Positions 9,306 through 17,366 of a stretch of DNA of 64,000 nucleotides are shown in pieces (the first letter of the stretch is position 1; the number at the start of each line of letters is the position of its first letter). The stretch covers positions 3,782,001 through 3,846,000 of the forward strand of contig NZ_CP043450.1 of the NCBI RefSeq assembly GCF_003286415.2, given 5' to 3'. Position numbers and translations under genes: made by a program. Under the pieces are notes generated by a model, which saw only the letters and a list, made by a program, of their open reading frames with translations, ran no database searches and was not told the origin of the DNA. The stretch comes from Mucilaginibacter rubeus. Its GTDB lineage: Bacteria; Bacteroidota; Bacteroidia; Sphingobacteriales; Sphingobacteriaceae.

Positions 9306-10148
9306 TTATTTTCCAAAAATTTTATTTAATTCCAAATAAGGTACTGCATCATTCACAAAACTATAGCCTCCATTGCTTAATTCAATAGCAGCCCGCTGAA
9401 ATGCGCCCAAAGCAGCCCTTGCCAATGCAGAACCAAGACTTACCCTTTTTACGCCCAGATCGGCAAGTTCATTAAAACTGATATCGAACCCGGCAGCACC
9501 AAGTACAATATTTACAGGCTTAGGTGCAACAGCTTTTACCACTTCACTTATTTGTTCTCTTGTTTTAAGTCCCGGCGCAAATAGCACATCAGCTCCGGCA
9601 TCGGCATAAGCAACAAGACGTTTGATAGTGTCCTGCAGATCAATTTTTCCGTGGATCATGTTTTCTGCTCTGGCGGTTAATGTAAAGTGAAAAGGCAGGC
9701 TTCGCGCGGCTTCAACAGCAGCCTTGACGCGGGTAACAGAAAGCTCAAAATTATAAATGGGATTTTGGTCATCACCCGTGGCATCCTCTATCGAACCGCC
9801 AACCAATCCAACGCCGGCTGCTGCTAAAATTGTTTCGGCACAGATTTCGGGAGTATCGCCAAAACCATTCTCCAGATCGGCAGCCACAGGCAGGTGCGTG
9901 GCATTGATAATAGACAAGGCATTATCAAGGGTTTCCTCGCGACTGATCATAGCATGCCCATCCGGACGGCCAAGCGTGTAAGCCAAGCCGGCGCTTGTTG
10001 TGGTAAAAGCCTCAAAGCCCAACCCTGTTAAAATTTTGGTCGAGCCGGCATCCCATGGGTTAGGGATAATGAACAAACCATCGCGTTCATGCAGCGCTTT
10101 AAAAACTTCAGCTTTTTGATTTTGATTATTATTTATTGCAGATGACAT
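9306..10148 (-). CDS. Isocitrate lyase/PEP mutase family enzyme
   Basis: A 280-residue TIM-barrel enzyme of the ICL/PEPM superfamily. It shows the pattern FIIPNPWDAGSTKIL, then TTSAGLAYTLGRPDG, the metal-binding region PVAADLENGFGD, and IEDATGD further on. The family covers phosphoenolpyruvate mutase, 2-methylisocitrate lyase and oxaloacetate hydrolases. Short members like this one, with PNPWDAGS, are common and mostly uncharacterised, so the substrate is not assigned. It is monocistronic and there is no phosphonate pathway gene nearby. Confidence 0.8.
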   Translation of the reverse strand: MSSAINNNQNQKAEVFKALHERDGLFIIPNPWDAGSTKILTGLGFEAFTTTSAGLAYTLGRPDGHAMISREETLDNALSIINATHLPVAADLENGFGDTPEICAETILAAAGVGLVGGSIEDATGDDQNPIYNFELSVTRVKAAVEAARSLPFHFTLTARAENMIHGKIDLQDTIKRLVAYADAGADVLFAPGLKTREQISEVVKAVAPKPVNIVLGAAGFDISFNELADLGVKRVSLGSALARAALGAFQRAAIELSNGGYSFVNDAVPYLELNKIFGK

Positions 10149-10197
10149 TTCCAGGCAGATTAGTATTTCCCGAAGTTAAGTTAAAAAACAGTCGGTA

Positions 10198-10247
10198 GTC
10201 ATAAGTCTTAAGTCAAAAAGCAAATTTCCGGCTTAAGACTTAGTACT
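10198..10247. repeat. Inverted repeat between divergent genes
   Basis: The arm at 10198-10214 (core TAAGTCTTAAG) pairs with 10230-10246 (core CTTAAGACTTA) around a 15-base spacer. It lies between the divergent PEP-mutase-like and CAT-like genes. It could be a regulatory hairpin or an operator, but nothing identifies a binding protein. Confidence 0.45.
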
Positions 10248-10301
10248 TCGAACTTACGACTTAATACTATTAATATCCTTAATATTGCAGCAGCAATAGT
10301 T

Positions 10302-10928
10302 ATGAAACAACAAGTAGATATTGAAAACTGGATCAGAAAAGAGCATTACAACTTTTTTAAACAGTTTGAGGAACCCTATTACGGCGTGAATGTGGACATT
10401 GACGTAACCGCCGCCTATAAGTTTGTTAAGGACAACGGGATCTCGTTTTTCCTTTATACCATGTATCAGTCGTTAGCCGCCTCACAAGTTATTGAGCCGT
10501 TCAAATACCGCATGGAAAACGACGAAGTTTTTATTTATGACCGGATTGATGCCAGTTCAACCGTTCCGAGAGCTAATGGCACATTTGGTTTTGGCGAATG
10601 GTCGTTTCACCCATTATTTGAAGATTTTACCCGCGAGGCCAACACAGAAATTGAGCGGGTGCAAAGCAATAACCTACTTGAGCGCAAAGCTTTAAATAAC
10701 GTGATCCGTTATTCTTCGCTGCCGTGGATTAATTTTACATCCCTATCGCATGCGCGCATGTTTGCCTTTGTGGATAGCTGCCCTAAAATTTCCTTCGGTA
10801 AAATGACCGAACATCATGGCAAACGCACAATGCCGGTATCCATCCATGTAAATCACGCCCTGGTTGATGGGATTCACGTTGGCCAGTATATTGATTGTTA
10901 CCAGGAGCTGTTGAATAAAGGATTTTAG
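10302..10928 (+). CDS. Chloramphenicol acetyltransferase-like (CatA fold) acyltransferase
   Basis: A 208-residue protein of the classical CAT trimer fold. The catalytic motif is NHALVDGIH with His185 and Asp189, corresponding to HHAxxDG in CatA. The N-terminus (IENWIRKEHYNFFKQF) and the segment PKISFGK also follow the family. CatA enzymes acetylate chloramphenicol with acetyl-CoA, but many chromosomal relatives have other or unknown acceptors. The Asn before the catalytic His replaces the usual His, so resistance should not be assumed. No mobile element is adjacent. Confidence 0.83.
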   Translation: MKQQVDIENWIRKEHYNFFKQFEEPYYGVNVDIDVTAAYKFVKDNGISFFLYTMYQSLAASQVIEPFKYRMENDEVFIYDRIDASSTVPRANGTFGFGEWSFHPLFEDFTREANTEIERVQSNNLLERKALNNVIRYSSLPWINFTSLSHARMFAFVDSCPKISFGKMTEHHGKRTMPVSIHVNHALVDGIHVGQYIDCYQELLNKGF

Positions 10929-11007
10929 GCTGCTATCGAGAAAGCGCAGAAGTTGCGTACCTCTGGCACGCTAAAATCTGTTATAATCTAATCTGCTACA
11001 AACCTTT

Positions 11008-11027
11008 AGCACCTCTGGTGCTTTTTT
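11008..11027 (+). terminator. Intrinsic terminator of the CAT-like gene
   Basis: AGCACC, a 3-base loop, GGTGCT, then a run of T. The stem is short, but the T-run and the position about 80 bases past the stop fit. Confidence 0.6.
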
Positions 11028-11056
11028 AAACGGAGCGATTTGCCTAAGGAAAAGAT

Positions 11057-12352
11057 TTAACCTTTTTTAAACACGTTTTCCTTCACCATAAACAGTGGCA
11101 GCGAACCATGGTCAAGCACGCGTGAATGGAAATCGCGGATATTAAATTTGGTGCCTTGCTTTTGCTGTAACTCCTGTTTCCAGTGCAGTATTTGCAATGC
11201 GCCGTATTTATAGGTAACAACCTGTGCCGGCCAACGACGGATCCGGGCAATTTCGCGCATGGCTATATCATCCTGTCCGCGGATGTTCTTTTTCCAGAAA
11301 GCTAAAGCCTGCTCGTCTGTCCAGCCGTAATAATTCAGGGCTACATCAAGCGGGACCCTAACCGAACGCACAATGTCCCACTCCCATTTGCCCAACTCAT
11401 CATAAGGCGTTTTATATACGCCTAATTGCTTGCCCAATTCTTCGGTATAAGCGCCCCAGCCTTCGGCAAAACCCATGTAATAAAACAGCTGCTGCACGGC
11501 CGATGTTTTGGTTTGTGCCTCGGTACTGGCTTGATAATGATGTCCGGGAACACCCTCATGGATAAAAAGCCAGTCGATCTGGCGTTTATTGTAAGGCTTG
11601 TCAAAAAGGTTATAGTAAAATACATTGCTATCGTAGTAGCCAGGCGTTTGAGCTAATTGCCGGCTTTCGCCCTTTTCAATTTTTAGCGGAGCGATACTGG
11701 TGTTATTAAACAGCTTCGGCAGGTTGGCATAGATGATCGTTTTAGTTTTTTCAAACGATTGCTGTACTACTTTCGGATCGCTGATAAAAAAGGATGGATC
11801 GTTGAGGTGTTTATAAAAATCATCTTCGCTTAAACCGGTTTGCAGCCGGATAGTCTCGATATGTTTTTGAACGCGGCTAACTTCGGTTAACCCAAACTGG
11901 TAAATTTCATCGGGAGTAGCATTGGCGCTTGTCCAACGTTTAAGCAGGTAAGCATACCAGGCTTTGCCGTTAGGGATATTGATAATACCGTTGGTTGGAA
12001 CAGCCGCCGGCTTGTTTTTCAACCAATCCTGTTCAAGGGTAATGCGTTCCAGATTAAGACCGGTTTCATAACTGATCAGCTGATAATCTACCTTTTCCGA
12101 TTCATTTAATTGATCTGCCTTAAAAGCCGACAGACCGGTCTTGACTTTTGTAAAAAAATCTAATTGCTTTTGAACATCAGCGGCGGTACCGATATGCTCT
12201 AAACCACTTACGTAACTCAATTCCAATTGTGGCAGATGCAAACTATTGTAGCCCGCTACAAAATCTTTGCTAAAGTCATCAAATGTTTGTTGTTTTTTGA
12301 CCGGGAATACCGATAGCACAAATGCACCAACAGCTACAATAAAAACCTTCAT
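11057..12352 (-). CDS. DUF885 family protein, putative metallopeptidase, exported
   Basis: A 431-residue protein with an N-terminal signal peptide (MKVFIVAVGAFVLSVF). The family motif HEGVPGHHYQ is present, in which the histidines and glutamate are thought to bind metal, followed by FAEGWGAYTEELG. DUF885 proteins are usually 550-600 residues, so this one is on the short side. Residues about 60-200 are helical with no recognised motif. I chose the ATG at 12352; the frame continues to a TTG at 12373 that lies inside a -7 box. Substrate unknown. Confidence 0.8.
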   Translation of the reverse strand: MKVFIVAVGAFVLSVFPVKKQQTFDDFSKDFVAGYNSLHLPQLELSYVSGLEHIGTAADVQKQLDFFTKVKTGLSAFKADQLNESEKVDYQLISYETGLNLERITLEQDWLKNKPAAVPTNGIINIPNGKAWYAYLLKRWTSANATPDEIYQFGLTEVSRVQKHIETIRLQTGLSEDDFYKHLNDPSFFISDPKVVQQSFEKTKTIIYANLPKLFNNTSIAPLKIEKGESRQLAQTPGYYDSNVFYYNLFDKPYNKRQIDWLFIHEGVPGHHYQASTEAQTKTSAVQQLFYYMGFAEGWGAYTEELGKQLGVYKTPYDELGKWEWDIVRSVRVPLDVALNYYGWTDEQALAFWKKNIRGQDDIAMREIARIRRWPAQVVTYKYGALQILHWKQELQQKQGTKFNIRDFHSRVLDHGSLPLFMVKENVFKKG

Positions 12353-12370
12353 AAAAACGGATTGGGTGGA

Positions 12371-12378
12371 CAAACATA
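12371..12378 (-). promoter_or_regulatory. -7 box upstream of the DUF885 gene
   Basis: On the minus strand TATGTTTG matches TAnnTTTG, 18 bases before the ATG. The nearest TTG is 25 bases further up, slightly beyond the usual spacing. Confidence 0.4.
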
Positions 12379-12454
12379 ATTAATAAACCGTATTTTAATT
12401 CAGCAAAGCCCAATATCCCCCTGTTGGGGGGATAATCGTATAATTTTTACCGTA

Positions 12455-12462
12455 TAAATTTG
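12455..12462 (+). promoter_or_regulatory. -7 box upstream of the PD40 gene
   Basis: TAAATTTG matches TAnnTTTG and ends 6 bases before the ATG at 12469, so transcription could begin at or next to the start codon. A C5/G6 hairpin (12414-12434) lies between this box and the divergent DUF885 gene. No TTG at the canonical distance. Confidence 0.4.
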
Positions 12463-12468
12463 ATAATC

Positions 12469-13440
12469 ATGCTATATCGCAAGTTAATTTCGCTTTGTAT
12501 TTTTATGCTGATTGCCTGTAGTGGATTTGCACAGCTAAGCTATCCCGATGCAACTCTTCCGGCCGATACGCCACGTCTGTTTGCTCAAGGAATCCTTACC
12601 GATGGACTGAGTAACCGCGATTTCACCATCTCATCAAAAGGGGATGAGATATTTTTCACCCTGCAACAACCCCGTTTTATCACGAGTACTATTTTACATA
12701 TCCAAAAGAAAAACGGCAAATGGGGTAAGCCCGAAGTCGCGCCGTTCTCCGGCCGTTACCGTGATTTGGAGGCAAGCTTTTCACCGGATGGGCAAACCAT
12801 TTATTTCTCATCAGACAGGCCTCTGAATGAGAATGATTCTGTAGCAAAAAAAGACTTTGACATTTGGCGGGTTAAACGCGGTAAAAGCGGGGATTGGAGC
12901 CAACCGGAAAATCTCGGTCCGCAAGTAAATTCCGCTAAAAGCGAATACTACCCAAGCGTGGCTAAAAATGGAAACCTGTATTTCACGGTAGAAGCTGATT
13001 ATGGCAAGGGCAGCGAGGACATTGTAATTTGCAAGCCAACAGCAACAGGCTACACCAAACCCGAAAGCCTGCCCGAAGATGTGAATACCAAATACGATGA
13101 GTTCAACGCCTTTATTGACCCGGACGAACAGTTTATCATATTTAGCTGCTATGGCCGGGCCGATGACCTGGGGCATGGTGATCTTTACATCAGCCATAAA
13201 GATAAATCAGGTAATTGGCTTCCTGCTAAACATTTGCCTGCCCCTATCAACAGCACAGCGCTTGATTATTGCCCATTTATAAGTGCCGACAAAAAACACC
13301 TGATCTTCACCAGCAACCGCGTTAACAATCAGCTAAATAATGGCCAAGCTAAAACCTACCGACAATTACAAGCGCTGCTCAACAGTCCCGGTAACGGCTG
13401 GGATGATATTTATTGGGTGAAGTTTAACGAGGCCTGGTAA
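12469..13440 (+). CDS. Exported PD40 (TolB-like beta-propeller) protein
   Basis: A 323-residue protein with a signal peptide (MLYRKLISLCIFMLIACSGFAQ). The cleavage site is probably after GFA; the Cys in IACSG leaves a lipoprotein possible. At least three WD40-like PD40 repeats are visible: LEASFSPDGQTIYFSSDRP, EYYPSVAKNGNLYFTVE and DYCPFISADKKHLIFTSNR. Such propellers commonly act in envelope protein interactions in Bacteroidota. The ATG is preferred over the TTG at 12460, which lies in the -7 box. No partner is evident. Confidence 0.8.
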   Translation: MLYRKLISLCIFMLIACSGFAQLSYPDATLPADTPRLFAQGILTDGLSNRDFTISSKGDEIFFTLQQPRFITSTILHIQKKNGKWGKPEVAPFSGRYRDLEASFSPDGQTIYFSSDRPLNENDSVAKKDFDIWRVKRGKSGDWSQPENLGPQVNSAKSEYYPSVAKNGNLYFTVEADYGKGSEDIVICKPTATGYTKPESLPEDVNTKYDEFNAFIDPDEQFIIFSCYGRADDLGHGDLYISHKDKSGNWLPAKHLPAPINSTALDYCPFISADKKHLIFTSNRVNNQLNNGQAKTYRQLQALLNSPGNGWDDIYWVKFNEAW

Positions 13441-13446
13441 AATAGT

Positions 13447-13881
13447 TTACGTTGATTGAATATAGCTGTGCAATTGCTCAATGGTTTCCCTTTGTGAATG
13501 AATGGTTTCATATACCACATCGCTCATAGAAACAATACCACACAAATTATCGGCTACATCAAACACCGGTAAGTACCTGATGTTATTTTCGCTCATGATC
13601 AGCATACATTCATCAACAGATGATTCGGGAGTGATTCTTGGGAAATTGGTACTTATGATTTCGCCGGCTGTGGTTTCGTCGGAGTGTTTGCCCATCAGGA
13701 TAATTTTACGGGAATAGTCCCTCTCGGTCATCAGGCCCACATATTTGCCATTTTCAGTTACCACTACCGAACCGATATTTTTATCAGCCATCAATTTCAA
13801 CACATTAAATACAGTAGTTTCGGCGGGTACGGCAGTAACATTGCTCCCCTTGCGAGCCAGGATATGCTTTACACTTTTCAT
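13447..13881 (-). CDS. CBS-domain pair protein
   Basis: A 144-residue protein made of two CBS domains: residues about 8-62 (GSNVTAVPAETTVFNVLKLM ... GLMTERDYSRKII) and about 75-128 (ITPESSVDECMLIMSENNI ... CGIVSMSDVVYETI). The pair forms a Bateman module that usually binds adenine nucleotides. With no fused enzyme, it may be a stand-alone energy or redox sensor. Its end faces the PD40 gene with a 6-base gap. Confidence 0.87.
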   Translation of the reverse strand: MKSVKHILARKGSNVTAVPAETTVFNVLKLMADKNIGSVVVTENGKYVGLMTERDYSRKIILMGKHSDETTAGEIISTNFPRITPESSVDECMLIMSENNIRYLPVFDVADNLCGIVSMSDVVYETIHSQRETIEQLHSYIQST

Positions 13882-14019
13882 AAGTACTCAGGTTAATTTG
13901 GTAATTTCAAGATACGAATAAGTAACAGAAAAACAATCAATTGTGGAAAATATTTTCAATTTAAGCACATAAAACAACATCTCCTGATTAAAAACACAGG
14001 TAGAAAATTATCATCCAAG

Positions 14020-14052
14020 AAAAAAGCCCCCCGGTAATTAAACCGAAGGGCT
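14020..14052 (-). terminator. Intrinsic terminator after the GH43 gene
   Basis: Read on the minus strand, AGCCCTTCGGT, a short A/T loop, ACCGGGGGGCT and then a run of six T. It lies just downstream of the GH43 stop and would end the sus-like operon. Confidence 0.8.
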
Positions 14053-14073
14053 ACCAACCTATATAAAACAAAC

Positions 14074-15561
14074 CTATTGTTTTCTCTTTCCCCAAATGGC
14101 AGTGCCATGATTGTCTAACCCGGTAAATATCAGGGTTGATGTTATTTTATTTTCCCAGTCGCGCTCACGCTCAACTTTAAGTTTGTAGGTGTCGCCGCTG
14201 CTGTATTTAAGTTCAAGCCATGGGCTTGTAAATGTCCATTTATCGGCAGCGTTACCATCAATTGTGCCCGCGGCATCCAGCTTAAAGGTTGTTGAAACCT
14301 GGAAATCCGGATTGGTTTGCTCGGTACCGTATCCCGGAACAACATGATAATTCAGCGTTATTTTTTCATAGGTTCCGGCTACATCGGTAGCTGCTATAAC
14401 AGTTTGGGCTACATTGGCATATCGCTCCGGCGATACTATTGGCCAGCCATCCGGTGTCCATGATATTTTACGAACATGCAGGTCCATGAAGTAAGAGTTG
14501 ATACCCGGCCTGCCCTGGTGTGCCATAAAATATTGTCCGCTGCCATTATCAAATACCGCGCAATGCCCTGTACCCTGCCATCCGCTTTGATTGGTGAACT
14601 GGTATGGTGCCAAAATCATCGGACCATGATCTTCGTCGGTATTAACGTCGTGGCCGTTATAATCGTAAAATGGCCCGGTCGGACTATCAGCCCGTCCTAC
14701 CCTGACGTTATACTTAGTTTGCAGCCAATCATAACTGATAAACAGGAAATACTTTTTCAGATCAGGGTTGTAGATCACCTCGGCACCTTCAATATTGCCA
14801 TTGTATTTACCGCCGGTAAAGCCCCGGTTGGCAATGCGTTTACCCTTATCACCCGGCGAAACTGCAAGACCTGTTGAAGGGTCAAGTTTCAGGATATAAA
14901 TGCCATCCCAGGCCGAGCCGTAGTACATATACTGCTCGCCGCTGGTTGTAACAATCACCGTTGGATCGATAGCATTGGTTTGGATACTGGCATCATTGGC
15001 AGATGTTACTACGATACCCTTCTCAGTCCAAGGTCCGTCAGGAGCTGATGCCGTTGCCATACCAATAACACTTAAACGCGCCACCGCCGATGAAAGCGAG
15101 TAATACAACCTGTACTCCGATCCCACCTTCATCACATAAGGTGCCCATAGCGCGTTATAAGGTGTACCACCCTTGCCGGTTATATAAGCAGAACCCTGCG
15201 CCGGTAACGATGAAAATACCCAGCCTACATATTCCCACTGCACCAAATCTTTTGACCGGCGAATTTGCAGCCCTGATCTTACATCGGTACCAAAAGCTAC
15301 GTCCGTACTATAACAATAATAATAATCGCCAAACTTTTTAATGGAAGGGTCATGCACATTGTACACCGTCCATTTAGGATAATAGGTAAAAGCTGAGATA
15401 TCAGCATAAGTATCGCTAATGCTGTTGATATCAAAACTGCTTGTTACCGGTGTAGTTGTGGTATCCGTTTTAGTGGGTGTTGGCGTTGGTGTTTCCTTTT
15501 TTGAGCAGGAAAATATTACTGTTGCCAGCGTTGCTATTAAGTATAGATTTTTCGCTTTCAT
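14074..15561 (-). CDS. GH43 family glycosidase, lipoprotein (likely arabinan endo-1,5-alpha-L-arabinanase type)
   Basis: A 495-residue lipoprotein with the lipobox FSCS (Cys19) and a Thr/Pro-rich linker. The five-bladed propeller of GH43 starts with NVHDPSIKKF, where Asp71 is the expected base. AIDPTVIVT gives the second Asp, and GNIEGAEVIYNPDLKKYF carries the general-acid Glu. GHCAVFDNGSGQYF provides the His usually near the calcium site. A C-terminal beta domain (after about residue 390) follows. Family members cut arabinan or arabinoxylan side chains. As the last gene of the sus-like operon it probably acts at the cell surface, separated from susD by a palindromic repeat. Confidence 0.83.
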   Translation of the reverse strand: MKAKNLYLIATLATVIFSCSKKETPTPTPTKTDTTTTPVTSSFDINSISDTYADISAFTYYPKWTVYNVHDPSIKKFGDYYYCYSTDVAFGTDVRSGLQIRRSKDLVQWEYVGWVFSSLPAQGSAYITGKGGTPYNALWAPYVMKVGSEYRLYYSLSSAVARLSVIGMATASAPDGPWTEKGIVVTSANDASIQTNAIDPTVIVTTSGEQYMYYGSAWDGIYILKLDPSTGLAVSPGDKGKRIANRGFTGGKYNGNIEGAEVIYNPDLKKYFLFISYDWLQTKYNVRVGRADSPTGPFYDYNGHDVNTDEDHGPMILAPYQFTNQSGWQGTGHCAVFDNGSGQYFMAHQGRPGINSYFMDLHVRKISWTPDGWPIVSPERYANVAQTVIAATDVAGTYEKITLNYHVVPGYGTEQTNPDFQVSTTFKLDAAGTIDGNAADKWTFTSPWLELKYSSGDTYKLKVERERDWENKITSTLIFTGLDNHGTAIWGKRKQ

Positions 15562-15642
15562 AAGCCGTCTCTATATCTCCTCCTACAGAAGAGAATTTTT
15601 TATTTGTTTATATATTAACCTTCGCGAAAAGCGCGGGATTGT

Positions 15643-15752
15643 GCGATTCCCCTCTTGAGAGGGGTGTAGGGGTGTGTTTCTGCTTCAAGCATCGCTCTTA
15701 TAACACACCCCTGCTTTCGCTCATTCCTACGCGCCCCCTCTCAAGAGGGGAA
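15643..15752. repeat. Nested palindromic repeat, copy 1 (CCCCTCTTGAGAGGGG family)
   Basis: Outer arms are CCCCTCTTGAGAGGGG at the left and its reverse complement at the right; inner arms are GGGGTGTGTT and ACACACCCC. Each outer arm is itself nearly self-complementary. A second copy lies at 50570-50683 with the same architecture and a different centre. It sits between susD and the GH43 gene. Confidence 0.8.
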
Positions 15753-15779
15753 CTTAAAGCGCCCCCGCCGCTGTCTTTA

Positions 15780-17336
15780 TTAATACCCAGTATTCTGCAC
15801 CAAACCCACGTTAGTTTGCACCTCTGTAAGCGGTATCGGCAAATACTCTTTACCCGGAGTATAAGTATTAAATTCCGGATCCCTGGCTTTTAACCAGGCC
15901 AGTTTGGTGGCATCCTGCAACCAGCCCCAGCGGCGGATATCATCAAACCTATGGCCTTCCAGCGAAAACTCCAGGAAACGCTCATGACCTATCTGTTCGC
16001 GCATTTCGGCCTGGCTCATGCCCGGCTTAACGGTAGCCAGATTAGGCAAACCAACACGGTTACGCACCATTTGAATGTATTGATAAGCATCGTTTGTGGT
16101 ACCTAATTCGTTCAAACACTCTGCATACATCAGCAGCACATCTGCATAACGCATCAGTCTTTCATTAATACCCGATCTCCAGTCATACTCATCGGCCTGA
16201 CCGCTGTCGCCATTTTCATATTTATGACAAAACAGGGCATTTAATGACGAACTGCCTGCGTAACGGGTCGCAAAATCCTGATTGTATAATTTTTCGCCGG
16301 GCTTGTTGTAATACATGGTTACATCCAAACGCGGGTCAACTGCACCAGTGGTAGTTTTTTCCTGCAGATACTCGTTATACAACACTGGGGTTGGCTGCAC
16401 GTCGGTAAAACCAAAACTTGCAGCTCCGAAGGTGATGGCACGGGCAGATGTACGTCCCCAACCTGACGACGGATCACCGCCCCAGCCCAGATCTGTACCT
16501 CCGGCATCTCTTGAAAACTGCACCTCGAAAATCGATTCGGCGTTGTTCTCGTTGTTTGCAAAAAAGTTATCGTAATAGTTAGGCACCAGGCTGTAAAGCC
16601 CCATATCAATAACCGATTTAAACTCGGCCGCGGCCTCAGCATATTTTTTGGTAAATAGGTAGGTTTTACCCAGATAAGCCGCTGCCGCACCTTTTGTAGC
16701 ACGGCCAACCTGGCCATCGGGCGATAAGCCGTTATAGGTTGTTGGCAGCATGCTTTCGGCCGATTTAAAATCGCTGATCACCTGCGCCCAAACTACATCC
16801 TGTGGCTGTTGTTTCTGGAAATAATCGGTACTTGAAGCAGCTGGAACTAATGGCATTGGTACGTTTTTATAAAAATCGGCCAGGTGGAAATAATACAATC
16901 CGCGAAGAAAATACGCCTGACCTAACACGCGTTTTTTTAACTCAGCATCCATGTTGATGGCAGGCACATATTTCAGCACTTCGTTAGCACGAAGAATGCC
17001 CTGGTAATAAGCTGTCCATGAGAATAACACACCATCACCGGTGCTTTGCATATTGAATTTGCCCATGTTGTAGATCTGATCCCAGGGGCTATAGCTGGTA
17101 GCGTCATCACCCCTTGTATTTTCCACTATGGGCGAAAAACGCATGTATGAACCATCAATAATCAAGCTGCCATATACGGCGTTTATACCTTTCACCGCAT
17201 CGCTGGAATTTTGCCAGAAAGTTTGGGTTGTTTGCGCGTTGGGGTTTACCGTAGTCAGATCGCTCTTTTTACATCCCATGGCAAATGCAGCCACCAACAA
17301 TAGCGTAAATACTGCCTTTGTATATATCGTTTTCAT
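15780..17336 (-). CDS. SusD/RagB-family outer-membrane glycan-binding lipoprotein
   Basis: A 518-residue SusD-like protein that caps the SusC channel and binds oligosaccharide at the cell surface. It has a lipobox AMGC (Cys22), the N-terminal segment QTTQTFWQNSSDAVKGINAVYGSL, tetratricopeptide-like helices (GQAYFLRGLYYFHLADFY) and the conserved C-terminal pattern ERFLEFSLEGHRFDDIRRW. It starts 30 bases after the SusC frame, so the two are cotranscribed. Because the SusC gene carries a stop codon, this SusD may lack its transporter unless readthrough occurs. Confidence 0.92.
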   Translation of the reverse strand: MKTIYTKAVFTLLLVAAFAMGCKKSDLTTVNPNAQTTQTFWQNSSDAVKGINAVYGSLIIDGSYMRFSPIVENTRGDDATSYSPWDQIYNMGKFNMQSTGDGVLFSWTAYYQGILRANEVLKYVPAINMDAELKKRVLGQAYFLRGLYYFHLADFYKNVPMPLVPAASSTDYFQKQQPQDVVWAQVISDFKSAESMLPTTYNGLSPDGQVGRATKGAAAAYLGKTYLFTKKYAEAAAEFKSVIDMGLYSLVPNYYDNFFANNENNAESIFEVQFSRDAGGTDLGWGGDPSSGWGRTSARAITFGAASFGFTDVQPTPVLYNEYLQEKTTTGAVDPRLDVTMYYNKPGEKLYNQDFATRYAGSSSLNALFCHKYENGDSGQADEYDWRSGINERLMRYADVLLMYAECLNELGTTNDAYQYIQMVRNRVGLPNLATVKPGMSQAEMREQIGHERFLEFSLEGHRFDDIRRWGWLQDATKLAWLKARDPEFNTYTPGKEYLPIPLTEVQTNVGLVQNTGY

Positions 17337-17366
17337 TATAAATAATGTTAAATCGTTAATCAGTTT

